64,000 bases of DNA, from positions 17,067,633 to 17,131,632 of the forward strand of contig NC_089274.1 of assembly GCF_963678975.1 (NCBI RefSeq), in the 5' to 3' direction. The translations under genes were made by a program, and so were the position numbers. This DNA comes from Dysidea avara. Lineage: Eukaryota > Porifera > Demospongiae > Dictyoceratida > Dysideidae. This document shows positions 24,060 to 46,733 of the stretch, one piece after another. Below the pieces are notes generated by a model that had not been told where the DNA came from, made no database searches, and worked only from the letters and a program-made list of their open reading frames with translations. Numbering within the stretch: the first letter of the stretch is position 1; each line of letters opens with the position of its first letter.

Positions 24060-26410
24060 CTATGAATTTGATTTAGTGTAGCCCTTCGGCTGTACATAAC
24101 CAGTCATTCCTTTACCGCCAACATTACAAGTACCTACACCAACCTGAATGGGAGGGAACATAACATGTGACAGTAGTACAATATACATACACCGCGTACC
24201 TTTCCGTGTATTGAGTCTGGAACTGCAAAGATGCTTCGCTTTTGTTTGCCTCCAATTGGAGCTCCTTTCTTGCCTGATCGGTGAGCAAATTCCTTCCATC
24301 TTAATTTCTCCTTCTCTCTGGCATCCTCAATCTCTTGTAGTCGGGTCACCTTCTTCTGCACTTTCTTCTTCCGTAGTTCTTGAAGCTCCTTCTTGTGTTG
24401 TCTAGAAGGTACAAGTACATCATACACATACACACAATTTACAGTAAACTCACTTGGTTGTTTTGGCTCTAGCAATATCATTAGGATTCTTCTTCCGATC
24501 ATGCCCAGCAGAAGTATAAATGTCACCCACTCCAGCTGGCTTAACATCAATGTACTACACCACACACAACAAAGAACAATGTAAAGTGCCCATACCACCA
24601 CACAAATAGTTGCAATGCTACACATATAGTATGTTCACGTTGAGCTGAATCCTGAAAAACAGCTAAAAATTAAAAGTGGATTTTTTCTCAACAGAGTTAA
24701 CATTTCAGCTAACCAGATGATTATTGGTAACAGCAAAGGTGTCAACAACAGACACGTACGGTTTGGCTCCATTACAAGTTCGGGAAAGGGCTGTAATGGA
24801 CACTGTACTTATATGGCTTCCCCACAGGAAATGTATTGTGAAAATTTTGATTGGCCATAAATATTATGTCAAAGATTTGAACAAAAAGATTTTGAAATAT
24901 TTTTAGCGGATCAAGCAGTACTACAAATGAGCCAAATTTCAAGATCATGTGTAATTGCATCCATGAGTTATTAGATGTTTTTGAGGATTCAGCTCAACGT
25001 GAACATACTATAGTTTTGGACACAATCAAAGTACTATTGCAGAAAATGGGTCTAAATAATGTCCTTGTACCATGAGTGGACGGGGCCAAGGGATACAACC
25101 ATGTACAACAGTGCCACACAAACAACACCAGCTGAAATGCTTGGATGCCAAAGAGCTATGGAACGAGCCAGTTTTGCTATACTCACCCACTCATATACTA
25201 CTGTTACTAGCATTCACCCTTAGCTTTACTTCACACTTATAGAACAACAAAAGATGACAAAATGATACTTGCAGGGTGATGTACGTAACTCAACAGGAGA
25301 GTTGATTTGTGACTAATACCGGGTCTCATTTATAGTTTTGATAACTTACTCTCACAGTTTCTAAACTATCGTAGCCATCAAAGATGACTTTACATGTGGA
25401 ACGATCATCTGACACTCCAAGAATTCTGGCCGAATAGTACTTGCTGTTCTTCCATAGTGCCTGACATTTGTCACCAACCTTCCAGTTGTACTGAACGTCA
25501 CTTTTAGCAAGACTGTCCTGACTCCTGGCTGATGGCTATACAGTACAAATTGCAATATGAATGAAATATAGTTGAAAGATACATTAATGTTATTTGGTAT
25601 CTGGGGTGTGTTCTATTAGAGTACTTGAATAAAATGGAACCTCCCAAAATATTGTTGAAGTGGGCCTTAAAGGGTGGTTATACTGGCTAACAAATTTTTA
25701 TCCAAGAACACTGCAATAGACAATGAGACTGGATAGAAGGTACATAAAATGGACTTCTTTTAGGGTAATAGAAGCAAAATAGCACTCACAGGTCACTAAT
25801 TCATATTGCTTAATTACTTACAACAAAGGAGGTCTCTCCCATTACACCATATACATTTGTAGAAGAAAACAAATTTGATCTGCTCACATTATCTACCACA
25901 TGCACGTGTAGGGTATCTACTTATGAAATGTCAAATTTATATTGCACACATATACCCACACATGCACACAGTACTGTACATATACATGAACCATACAAAC
26001 CTCGGGGGCTATTTTGACAAGGTCTTCTGTTAGCTTTACAACTTCCTGTGAGGAAAAGTTAACTGCTTATCACAAGTACTAACAAGTATGTGTAGTTAAC
26101 CCACCTCTAAATCTGTTTTCAGTTTCTTCAATTCTTCACTGTCAGGTTCATTGGTCAAGGCAGCCTCCACCTATAACAGAATTGCTTAGTATTAACGACA
26201 ATAATGGTTTATAATACAGGAACCATTGCTCAAACGAAAATGGAGAATCGTGCGTATAAAAGCTGATCACATATTCTAAATAGTGCCCACCACAACACAT
26301 AGATGAATTTTGTGTTATCCAACAAGAGCTGCCCACCGCATTCCTACCTGTTGTAGTTGTACTTGGTAAGTGGCCAAACTTTCTCTCAGTTGTGCTGCGT
26401 CTTCGCTCAT
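24060..26410 (-). CDS. SMNDC1: SMNDC1/SPF30, Tudor-domain splicing factor
   Basis: Seven exons on the minus strand: 26410-26348, 26170-26105, 26045-26001, 25535-25350, 24554-24454, 24401-24200 and 24143-24060, giving 248 residues (human is 238). The N-terminus MSEDAAQLRESLATYQVQLQ and VEAALTNEPDSEELKKLK match the family. Exon 4 encodes the Tudor domain (YNWKVGDKCQALWKNSKYY, ARILGVSDD, VIFDGYDSLETV), which in the family binds symmetric dimethylarginine on Sm proteins. The rest is a Lys/Arg/Glu-rich helix (KKEMI-like region replaced by ELRKKKVQKKVTRLQEI), the conserved KRSIFAVPDSIHGK and VGVGTCNVGGKGMTGY. SPF30 acts in tri-snRNP joining during spliceosome assembly. The intron between exons 5 and 4 holds a TA-flanked DNA element. 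The frame is intact. Confidence 0.95.
24627..25010 (+). mobile_element. 384-bp TIR element flanked by TA, copy 1
   Basis: Inverted termini TAGTATGTTCACGTTGAGCT and AGCTCAACGTGAACATACTA are perfect for at least 26 bp and flanked by TA on both sides, as in Tc1/mariner-type MITEs. The plus strand has an open frame (24724-24906) with REKCIVK-like HRKCIVKILIGHKYYVK. A second copy at 60664-61046 (opposite strand) keeps the same frame, with conservative changes. It lies in an SMNDC1 intron, antisense to that gene. Confidence 0.88.
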
Positions 26411-26538
26411 ACTAACAAATTAATTGTTATTTAAAAATCTAATTATAAATACGTATATTTTTCAAATTCCGTGGAGCGGTATGAACTAATGTACGGTTGG
26501 TACGGGAAGATACATTGATGGTAGCGAAATAGAGGAGA
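26411..26538. promoter_or_regulatory. Shared SMNDC1/RNGTT bidirectional promoter region
   Basis: Only 128 bp separate the two divergent start codons, so both promoters and both 5' UTRs must lie here or overlap the genes. I see no clear TATA box in a convincing position; ACTAACAAATTAATTG and an AT-rich core are present. The arrangement is typical of housekeeping bidirectional promoters. Whether the pair is conserved in other species cannot be told from here. Confidence 0.65.
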
Positions 26539-36892
<10,354 letters not shown>

Positions 36893-37974
36893 AACCTTCA
36901 TCATTAGTGTAGCTATACTTATGTGAGGTTTTTATAATATAGATTTTGTATGGCATTAAAAAAAATACTTCTGATATATTTTTAATACCGTAAATCAGGA
37001 TATTTGCCATCAATCATCGGCTACATCGATCAGTCAATCTAAAAACAACATATTACTATTAACAAATGATGTTCTAGTAATCATTGTTTAAGTCTTGAGT
37101 CCTTGTAACTAGATTAGGTAACCTATGGGTCCGACCTTCAGTGCTGGTCACTGTAAAGCATTAATAATAATCAATAAGAAGGAATACAATGGAATTATAT
37201 GTCCATAACAAATTTGGACAGGTAATTCCATTGTACTCATTCTGGGAGTTTTTGTTTCACCTTGGCTAACAAGGTGTCACTTTTAAGGTGAGCTCTACCA
37301 GCCATTCTTTTTTGTGAGTAGTTTAACGTAGGATTGTTTCGCTTCTGCTACACCATTTGTCAAAACTTGGGATTTTCAATAAGACAAACAATTTTCAACA
37401 TTGACATTCTCCTAATTTACAATAGTTGTACAATGACTTATTGCCACTGTGGCACCTGTTAATACAGGAATTTTCAGCTGGAGAAGGATACCAGACTGTT
37501 TAATTGATATGATGTCTATATCAAGTCACCACTAGGTTTAGGATTTTTTCTGCATTAATGTTGAGATACTAACTCCCTACACTGTAGCCTTCTCTAGGAT
37601 CCCTAAATAGTGGTTCACAATTCCTGGAAGCCAATTAATGACCACATCTGAATTAGAGAAGTTAATTATTATTATATTGAAACTGTACCTCAGCTGCTGG
37701 TTATTATTTCTGATAGCTAAATAATTATGCATCTATTGTCTGCTTGCTTGTAATATCATTTTCCAGGGTAAAGAACTAAGGTTACAAGACAACTGTTAAT
37801 CCTGCTGGGAGAAGGCAGGTGATTTTATGTCTGCTTGGTATTAATGTTTTAAGATTAAAAGATTAATATTATTTATAAAGTATATTTGAATTGTTATAGT
37901 TATTGTCATCAAATTCTTGATACTTTCATGTATCTCTGGAGCCTACTACCATGATCACTGCACATGTTTCACTT
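36893..37974. other. Intergenic gap between convergent RNGTT and Rab-like gene 2
   Basis: It contains a 3' SINE fragment at about 37085-37172 ending in ACCTTCAGTGCTGGTCACTG and TAA-type repeats. Otherwise AT-rich without recognised features. Confidence 0.55.
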
Positions 37975-39520
37975 TCATTTTGCTTTAAGATGATCAGGTG
38001 TTTCACACACTTTTGGGAGGTTAGGGTAACTTTCTTTGAGTACCTGAATGACATCACATAACTATATTTGGAATAATATCTTTATACTGACCTCCCTGAC
38101 CACTTGCTCCACAGCATAGCTAATACCCTCTCCTGTCTTGGCAGATGTTATAAAGTAATCCCTAAACCCATGTCTTCTAGCAGTAGTAGAGCCATCATAG
38201 CGACACCCCTCCATATCACACTGTAACAAGCGTACACATATCATGAGTCATTCTACTAGGGCTAGAACTTTTTGAATGTGTTTACCTTGTTTCCTAGCAG
38301 ATACACAGGGATGGGATCACCAGATGTCAGGCACACAGAATTGTTAATTCTTTTCTTCAACTCTACAGCAGCTGATAAACTTTTCTCATCCAATAGGCTG
38401 AATACTACAAAAGCAGCCATTGCTCCACCATAGAATTCTCTCTGCAAGAACAGAAAGTACAATAACAAGTTTATATTTCTTAGCTACACACTCACATAAT
38501 GCTCTTCCTTTGCTAATACAGCGTCTAAAAAAGGTGTACACAGATCACAATAATATGGTTGAATATTCATTGCTAACCTGATAGATCCCAAAAGTTGAGT
38601 GTGTATAAACGTTCCTTGTAACGAACAATTTTGCAGCGACAATTTACAGTAGACTATATACAAAGATGTTAAGGAAATGTTAGCTACGTACAATATGCAG
38701 ACCATCCTGAGCATGCAAGCACACTAATCTGTACTATACATAAGTGCTACATTCAGGATACGCTAACATTATATCGGCAATCAAAACTCTTCTCCACTGC
38801 ATGCTGCATCATCTGCGTCTTCCCTGTACACTTCTCACCAACCACAAGTATTTTGATCTCTTGGCTATCTATGGAGTGGTAGCTGGGTTCTTTGGTGACT
38901 GGAATGTCCTGCAACAGAAATTTCAAATGTAAATCTATTCAAGAGTTATATTACAGCACTGAATTTCACACCCACTAGGGACATAGTCACAACTCTTTGA
39001 GTAGACTATCAAAAATCCAACCAAGCACTGACAATTTTGAAGACACCTGGCTAAAACATCAATGGATCAAGACATTATAGCCAAAACAAGGTGAACAAAT
39101 TGTCATTCAAGCTTTTCGGTACTTAAATCCAGTGCTACCACATGTAGGCATCATGACAGTGATTACTCATTGCACCCACCATGACGTACACTGTAAACTA
39201 ACCAGTCTCTTTTGAGGGATGTCCGCTTTGGAAAGTCGTAGTAGTTCTTGACTGCTAAGTAGTGATGCATAACTGTCTGTTGAACTAGTTAAACTATCGG
39301 TAACTTGAACAGCATAAGGGAGCTCATTGTCAGCCTTAACAACTCCTCGTGGACTTGGAGCATAGAATGTACTATTGCCACTGGTGTATGGCAACGGACA
39401 ATTCGGCTGCATGACTCTACCAGGGACGAGTTCAGCAAATCGATTGATTAAGCGATGCATGATTGATGATGATTCTACCCAGATCGCTTGCTGAATGATA
39501 CTATATAAAGTAGATAGCAA
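37975..39520 (-). CDS. Divergent Rab-like GTPase with Ser-rich extension (paralogue 2)
   Basis: Seven exons: 39520-39203, 38908-38768, 38653-38578, 38524-38496, 38441-38286, 38220-38093/38092 and 38043-37975. The first Met is at 39520; a Met 20 codons later is an alternative. About 105 residues without a known domain (TSSTDSYASLLSSQELLRLS) precede the GTPase fold. P-loop GEKCTGKTQ is intact; switch II reads FWDLSDAVLAKEEHY, so the invariant DxxGQ glycine and glutamine are missing. AFVVFSLLDEKSL, GNKCD and TSAKTGEG are kept. The last exon reads VLKESYPNLPKVCETPDHLK and ends without a C-terminal prenylation Cys motif. GTP binding is likely, hydrolysis doubtful. Intron positions match the CARD-linked paralogue. 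Confidence 0.82.
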
Positions 39521-40497
39521 TAGTTCAGTGTACGAAGGTCTGTACTTTGGTGCTTTTCCTTTTATACCATTTCCTCGACATTTTTCAAGAAACGTGCACA
39601 GTCACATGTTCCTATCACAAGACTGCTGAAGTGATCACTCCGACCTCGTACCCTTTCGTACGCCACCGTGAATGATGTAGTTGAGTGGACAAGAACAATA
39701 TTCCCCTTAATATGACGTCATGGAATAATATAAGCCAATTAATGCACACCATAACGTTTTCAGAAGGGTGTGGTAATCTACAAAAACAATCACAAAATCA
39801 ATTTCTTATCTGTATTAGCTAATTGTTCTAATGGAGAGGTTATATAAAATCTCTGGAGGCATTCCTCAAACACTTGATAGCTAGTTGTTGTACAGTTGAG
39901 TACACTTATGTACAAGCATCATGAAGTTAGTGTTATATGCTTTGGATCAAAGGGAAAAAAAGCAGTGAAACAAGAGACGTTGTCTATACCTACTGATACA
40001 CTAATGGAAATTTAATCCACCTAATTCATTTACTTGTTTCCTAGTATATAACAAGTAAATGAAAAAACAAGAAACAACACTGAATTCAAAGTACATGTGA
40101 TGGAAGCACCTGACCCTCATATTGCAAGGTCAAGTGCTCTGATAGTCACTGGGCTGTTCCAATGAGACCTGGCTCCACGCAAGCAGGTTATAGCTGACCT
40201 CAGTAAAGACTGAAAAACTGGTGGAACATCTAATCCAGGACACTACACTGCTATAACTCTGGTCTCTCTTAGCAGCAAGCAGAGATGCCAACCTCTTGCA
40301 TGCAGTAGTGGCCACACCACCCATTGACCCATTCCCCCAAAAGTAGAGAATACCAAAGGGGTGAAAGAGCCAATTTCAACATCCCTTACATGCTTACACT
40401 GTTTGTCGCACTCAAACGGCTAGCCATGCTAACTCCTGCATGTGATACTAACCAGCTGTTGATGGCAGCTCACAAACTTGTTCATTGTGCAGTCTTA

Positions 40498-40715
40498 AGA
40501 TGATCGGGTGTATGATTTTGCACATTTGAGGTAAGTACATCTTCTGAACACCTTGTAACAAATGTAAAATGGAATAGCTAGTTTGTGTGCACTGACCACT
40601 TGTTCCAGGCATCATTAATGCCCTTGCTGACTATTTTAGCAGATGCTATGAAGTAGTCACTAAACCCATGTGTTGTAGTGATGCTGGAATCATTACAATG
40701 ACATCCCTTCATGTA
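40498..40715 (-). pseudogene. Rab-like gene fragment (last two exons only)
   Basis: At 40583-40712 the minus strand reads THGFSDYFIASAK, the SAK-box exon of the neighbouring Rab-like genes. At 40498-40560 it has an eroded version of their last exon, ending at CCCGATCATCTTAAG like the CCTGATCATCTTAAAG of paralogue 2. No P-loop exon was found upstream, so this is a decayed or partial duplicate. Confidence 0.65.
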
Positions 40716-42256
40716 TAATAGGAATGATCATTACAACTTAAATCAAATATGCATGGTCTACAATACAAGTATAGCTGTTACTTTCAACATTGGAAGACAG
40801 TGCCTCTGGCAGTACATAAGAGTTTTGTAACTCGTTCGCTGGCAAATCAGACACATGCGACGATACAGCTAGTACATGGTTGCATGCCTTTTTTACTTGA
40901 ACAGATCATGGTCGCTATGCAATAATATTTGTCAGAGGAGGTTGATCACAACTGCCTATGATATGAGATTCCACAGCCAATCATTGCTCAGTTGAGATGC
41001 TAAGGCTTGTTTAACAGCTAGGAAATCAGTATGTTGCACTGAGAAGGCTTGGTAGGGTCCTTGAACAGACTGGTGCAAATCCATATACTTTATAATTAGA
41101 ATATTAGTACACATCATAGTTTTGAGATAGATGACATGTGGCCAACCTCCTCTGATGGTGTGCATTATACAGCACTGTGTGGTGGATTAACAATAACAGT
41201 ATAAGTTATGGATGAAAATTCATTAGAGCCAGAAACAAATGAGTCATGCATGTTTTGCATAATAATGTTGCATTTATACATGGAAATTCACTGTTAGTAT
41301 ACTTGACCAATGTCTCCAGTGGTATAAAACGGAGTTTAAATCAGCAGGCTATATGGTAATTCTGCTTGACGCATTGTACCTAAAGTCCATACAGTTAATC
41401 CCAGCTGTACTGTGACTGTAGAAGACCGGACCTTCGAGTAACAGCCTGGTCTGTCTAACAGCCCACATAGCCACATTCCAGTTAAAACAATAATATTCCA
41501 TAGCACTAACTAGTTGTTGTCAACATGCAAAATATGTCCTGAGACTTGATGTACATAGTAATACCTTTGCCAGGGTTCCAGACAAGGTTGGGGAATGAAT
41601 TGAACTATTAAAATTACAGTGGAGATTCATTACTTTCAGAGCCAACCCTGCTTAACAATATTTTCTGATAGCCTCTTCACTTAAATGCCTAAAAGTTATA
41701 AGGTGCTGTGTATGGTTCTTGTTGGTGTTGTGGTGTTGCAATTACTTTAGTACAGAATATGTGACCCTTCACTATGTTAATCATGCAATCAATCACTGAA
41801 ATGAAGTGGTCTTACACTGGACTATGTTTCAAGATATTGATACATTATTATCAAGAGTTTATAAACTCTTAACTACATTCAGTATGTTAAATTTATAGCT
41901 ATACAGGTAGCTACACAACAAAATGGTGCTTATAACTCTACATACATTATCTGGCAAGTTTTCTGTTCTTTGGCTATATACTAACAATCTGATTAACAGA
42001 TGACAATTTTTAAATACATACATCCACGTGGTAGCTAAGCTAGTTCCGGGGGTTAAGGTATATTATTTGTAACTATACAATATGATGCTGTGATTTTTGA
42101 CTCTGTATCCTTAGGAATTCCATCGAGTCCAAAGAATCTACACCTGAGACTAGTGGAAAGGTTCTAAGCATCTCAATGTACTAGCTTCTGTGTGGCAGGA
42201 ATAGTATTCATGACACATTGTAGGCTTTGTAGCCCAATGGGACAGCCCTACACATA
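40716..42256. other. Gap between Rab-like copies
   Basis: No supported exon. The earlier exons expected for the 40.5-kb fragment are not recognisable here. There are no clear TIRs. Confidence 0.4.
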
Positions 42257-45114
42257 TCACTTTGACTTGAGATGAGGAGGGGTTTCGCACACTGGTGGAA
42301 GGTTGGGATAGCTTTCTTTAAGTACCTAAACAACAGGATATCCACATATATACATGAAGTTTCCTGACTAACCTTTTCGACTGCATTTCTTACAGCGACA
42401 TCAATGCCAGCACCCGTCTTAGCAGATGTTTTGAGGTAGTCAGTGAACTTATGTTTTTCACCAGTACTGGCTCCATCATAATGCTGTCCTCGTGCATCAC
42501 ACTATGAAAATATCAACCATGATCAAACATTATGTCAGGGTTTATGCAGATTCAATAATCTTAGGATACAAACACTCTAGCTAATTGAACACTTGATAAA
42601 GCACAGCAAACTGTTACATGTCTTGTTTCCTGTACAGACAGTTAGGATGCAATATATGCTATTGTAGTATGAAAGAAGCAAGTAATTTGACACACATCCT
42701 TATTTGATGAAAGTTTCTATTGCCAGCTTCAGCAACATTTAAGTATGGAATTCAAAACAAGAAAACCTTCAGGACACGTTAACCAACTGTATTCTTAAAT
42801 GGTATTGGTTAGGCCTTTGGCTTTTACTATATATGCATACAAAACAGTTGGCTGTCACAATGCAATAGTGGTATTGTGAAATCCAGTAAAACTATAACCA
42901 TTGGCTGGTAAAACAAGGGAAACATATAGGAAGGATAAAAAATGCTTTTCAATACATATGTTTATCCCCATGTGTATATATGGCTTCATCCAGCCACATA
43001 TGAAACTCCTCTGCGACACAATTAACAAATCATAGAACAAATCAATGTGATAGATACATCAATTGTAGAGGTCACAGTTGCATTATTATTTCACCTGTAT
43101 AGTAGGCTAAATGGCATAACGTTACTGGTCCAAACTGCATGTATGTTACAAAGACTCCCATAAGTATAGTTACCTTGTTTCCCAGCAGGTAAACAGGGAT
43201 GGGATCACCAGACAACATACACACAGAGTTGTTGATCCTCTTCTTCCATTCTACAGTAGCTGATAAACTTTCTTTGTTTGACATGTCATAAACAACAAAT
43301 GCAGCCATCACTCCACTAAAGAAGTCCTTCTAAGGAAATAGTTACTTTCCACTTTTCATTTCAAATTATTCAAACTCACCACACCACGTTCTTCTTTGGT
43401 CAGGGCATCCTCTAAAGAATATCACCAAATAAGTATTGTTACACAGTACACAGTTATATGCTAACCTGGCAACTCTAACAAAATTACTGTGTAAGTATGC
43501 TGGCCATACCCCACAGCCTTGCTATGTGCTTTTATGATAGACTAACAGTAATGTTAAGAAAATTTAGTTTACAGTTGTATGTACATGTAATGTTTGAGTA
43601 CTACCAGTTGGTACTAAAGGATACATCAGGATTATACTGGCAACTAAACTTCTTTCCCAGTGCTCGACGAATTAGTTGTGTCTTTCCAGTAAATTTGCTG
43701 CCAACCACAACTATTCTGATCTCCTGGCTCTCTATAGGGTAGTAGCTTGACTGCTAAACAAAAACAAGTAAACCACATTTTATTATATGGCTACAAATTA
43801 GCGAGATATACAACCTTAGCTTCCCATTATACTGTGTCAGCACATATAGTACAAAGGAAAACATTATCAGTATCATCACAATATGCATGACACAAAAAAC
43901 TTTGAAGTTCTGATCAGCAGAGAAATTAATGTAGGATGTAGTCCCCTCTACTCTGGGATTACCCGAGATGTTATTTGATAGAGTAAGGGTTGCATTACAA
44001 GTAGAATAGTTGAGTGACACCAAACTAAAGCTTCCTCTTGCACATGGCTATATATAGAAAATTCATGCAAACCTCTATAGCAAGAATGTATTTTAAAGGT
44101 ATACAAAGGATTCAAAATTTATGCACTAAGCCTGGCTGTTGGCTATAAAAAAAAATCTGGCCAAGTAGCTACCAAGCTAAAGTTTGCCACCACAAAACCA
44201 TCAAAAATTATGCAGACTATGTTGACGAATGGTCAACCAATGTTTTGATCCATTTTTCCATATTTAACATAAACAATGATGGATATGTAGGAAGCAACTC
44301 ATTTCTCAGAGCTGTCACAAGATACCCCTTCATGACAGATATCCTTATATGACAGTGCTGTAGTTTCTAACTCCAAAAATGGTTAACAATTGCAATTTAT
44401 GCATAGCTCAGTGGTATGGTTGCATGTCTCAACACACAATCATTGATGTTGCTGGGAACTTGCAATACACAGTAAACAAACTGAAGTGGTATAGCTATAG
44501 TGGCACACCGAGGTGATGTCTCAGTGCGAGGTGAATACGTTGTAATCTAAATATTTGTGTCAAGTAGCCTGCTTTATACATTTCTTACCGTTTTCCTTTG
44601 TAAGCTGCCTACATCCTGGCTGGTAACTGAAGCATAGCTGTCCCTTAAACCAGGTTGGGCCTCGGCTAGGACAAACTGTTGATCGTTTGTATGATCTTGG
44701 CTAGCACTGCTTCTGATACTACTCGCAACTTTCATCGGGCCATAGTAAAGAACTTTTTCGCTAGAGCTGACTGATTCTTGCAGTGACTGAAAAGAAGGTT
44801 CATTGTCTATTTTGACCTTTCGCGGATTCGAATCCGAGTTCGAATCATTGTCATAGAAGACACTCTTGCCGACAGGATTCCCGATTCCAGTAACAAGCTC
44901 CCCTGCACTATCTCTGGTATCCCGATTACCTCGTCGATTACCACTATTCATGTCCCACGACACGGTAGAGCCATAGATACCGGCTAAAAATATTAATGGT
45001 ACGTATCAGACTAAATGAGTAGCTACCACACCAAGCGATCGAGTATTTTAAGTAGCTTGGTGACCTTGGCATTGATACACCTACACTAGCTAATATGGCT
45101 CTCTCGACTTCCAT
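42257..45114 (-). CDS. Divergent Rab-like GTPase (paralogue 3)
   Basis: Eight exons: 45114-45027, 44983-44589, 43750-43625, 43541-43466, 43411-43380, 43329-43174, 42501-42373 and 42325-42257. It starts MEVERAILASVGVSMPRSPS. A polar extension of about 160 residues (GNRRGNRDTRDSAGEL, SLQESVSSSEK) leads to SSYYPIESQEIRIVVVG and P-loop GSKFTGKTQ. The switch II exon ends VILLELP, joined to EDALTKEERGV, so WDTAGQ is entirely replaced. MAAFVVYDMSNKESL, LLGNKCDARG and KTSAKTGAG are conserved. The last exon reads VLKESYPNLPPVCETPPHLK, then stop. Nucleotide binding is plausible but the conventional switch II is absent. Its long third intron (44588-43751) has no recognised feature. Confidence 0.82.
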
Positions 45115-45239
45115 TTTTGTAAATACTTGTTTGACAACATTACAGTATGTGAAATCCCCATTTCCAGCGGGCATCCACCGCAAAAACGCTATGCTTATCT
45201 AATTAGCAGCAAGAATTAAGACCAAAATGCGCAAAGGTT

Positions 45240-45309
45240 AGTCTCGTGCCCAGCCGGGCTCGCGCTAATGCGCAAACACATTAGCGCGAGCCCTGCTGGG
45301 CACGAGACT
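45240..45309. repeat. GC-rich hairpin 1 (AGTCTCG...CGAGACT)
   Basis: AGTCTCGTGCCCAGCCGGGC then TCGCGCTAATG pairs with CATTAGCGCGAGCCCTGCTG and GGCACGAGACT around an eight-base loop, with one mismatch. The GC content is far above the surroundings. Confidence 0.95.
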
Positions 45310-45316
45310 ACGAAGA

Positions 45317-45399
45317 AGTCTCGTCCCCAGCCGCCCACGCGCTTGATCACGGAAGGGACCTTCGCGTGATCGAGCGCGTGGGCGGCTGGAGACGAGACT
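45317..45399. repeat. GC-rich hairpin 2, same ends as hairpin 1
   Basis: AGTCTCGTCCCCAGCCGCCC then ACGCGCTTGATCACG pairs with CGCGTGATCGAGCGCGTGGG and CGGCTGGAGACGAGACT. It begins eight bases after hairpin 1 and shares the AGTCTCGT tips and the CCCAGCC word, with different interior arms. Confidence 0.95.
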
Positions 45400-45555
45400 A
45401 AATGCGCAGTGGAACCATGGATATATTATCTATGGTGGAACTCACTGACGTTCATTCAACAGCAGTCCAACAGATGCATCAAAAAAGTCAACTCATCTTG
45501 ATACACTCAATTGGTACTACTGACAAGCAGGAGTCTACCGAAAGGCCTTGACTGC

Positions 45556-45625
45556 AGTCTGGCGCCGCCCGCTCCTTCAGTCGCAAACTGAATACTTTTT
45601 GTGAAGGGGCGGGCGGCGCCAGACT
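45556..45625. repeat. GC-rich hairpin 3 (AGTCTGG...CCAGACT)
   Basis: AGTCTGGCGCCGCCCGCTCC pairs with GGGGCGGGCGGCGCCAGACT. The tips are AGTCT/AGACT as in hairpins 1 and 2. All three lie within 400 bases, upstream of the Rab-like paralogue 3 start. Confidence 0.93.
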
Positions 45626-46629
45626 ACCTTAACTGCTCGACTCAGAAAACAAACGTAACACTCCAGTTGTAGAAAGTAGAGAAGATACAAATTTAAAAAA
45701 AACTTTCATTTCATTTTATTAATTAGCAAAGCCCCTAAAGGGGTAAAACGCTAATACTTTGTGAAGTGCATGCTGCACTGATGACAGTGACGATGAACAA
45801 ACAACAGTATAAAATAGCTACATCTGTAGGTTCTTGTCTGATGCGCACATCCACAGTCAACGACTGTAGCAAGATTTGTTAAGGCAAGCTGTCACCATTT
45901 GGACTGATCAACCCTGACCTACTATAAGTATTGTTGGTGATGCTAATACAGGCAAGGGCTGTTTTCTTCACAAATACACCCATGACTGTTTTGATTACTA
46001 TAGACATAGTCACAGCCAACAGTTAGTTATGGCGTATTATGTGTGGTAGACTTGTCATAATGTTCCTTCTTTGGCATGTGTATGGGTGTAGTTTGCCTAT
46101 GTCCAGTATGCTATCCAATCTACTAGGAATGTATAACTAGAATATTTATAAAGTAATATATTATCTTTTTACATTTGGTTAGCTATTTGGAAAACTTGGA
46201 TGCATAGAAAAGGTATTGGCAGTGTCAGAATATAGAGATATTTTGGGTCATGGTGTTAGATTAAAGAGGCTTCGTTGTAATTTTAATTTATTATCAGTTG
46301 ATGCATCTTGTATCTACAATAATACAAAATCATATGACTGCTAGAAACTTCCTCCCACGTGTGATTATGATTTTTGGAGGTATTATATTCTTGAAGTTTA
46401 CAATGTTTGTTAAGCACAAGGAGTTTCTACTAGGAGAGTATTATTCCTGTTTACCATATTTTCAAGCATTTCAGATGCCAGTCTTCAGTCAGATAGTTTG
46501 CTTCAGTCGAAGAAATGGAAATCCTGAGAAGTCAAGTGCAACTGCCGTTATTAGTCCACAGCACTCCAAAATAAGAATGTAGTTTCCCGGCAACCTCCGT
46601 GACGTCATGCCTGAGTATCCACATTGAAG

Positions 46630-46733
46630 TAGTCTTGTGTGACCAGACTGCTTTCCCTCTTTTTGAGTGATGAATGGCCATCCACCAACCATTCTTCAAA
46701 AATGGGGATAAGTGGTCTGGCCATGCAAAACTA
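46630..46733. mobile_element. Imperfect hairpin MITE (TAGTCTTG...CAAAACTA)
   Basis: TAGTCTTGTGTGACCAGACT pairs with GGTCTGGCCATGCAAAACTA, and the arms continue inward (CTCTTTTTGAGTGATGAATGG against ACCATTCTTCAAAAATGGGG). About 104 bases, almost all stem. The AGTCT tips recall the GC-rich hairpins upstream. Confidence 0.65.

Noticed and set aside
46298-46582. 94-codon plus-strand ORF
   Set aside because: No recognised domain, no partner exons, and the region abuts a MITE; probably chance.
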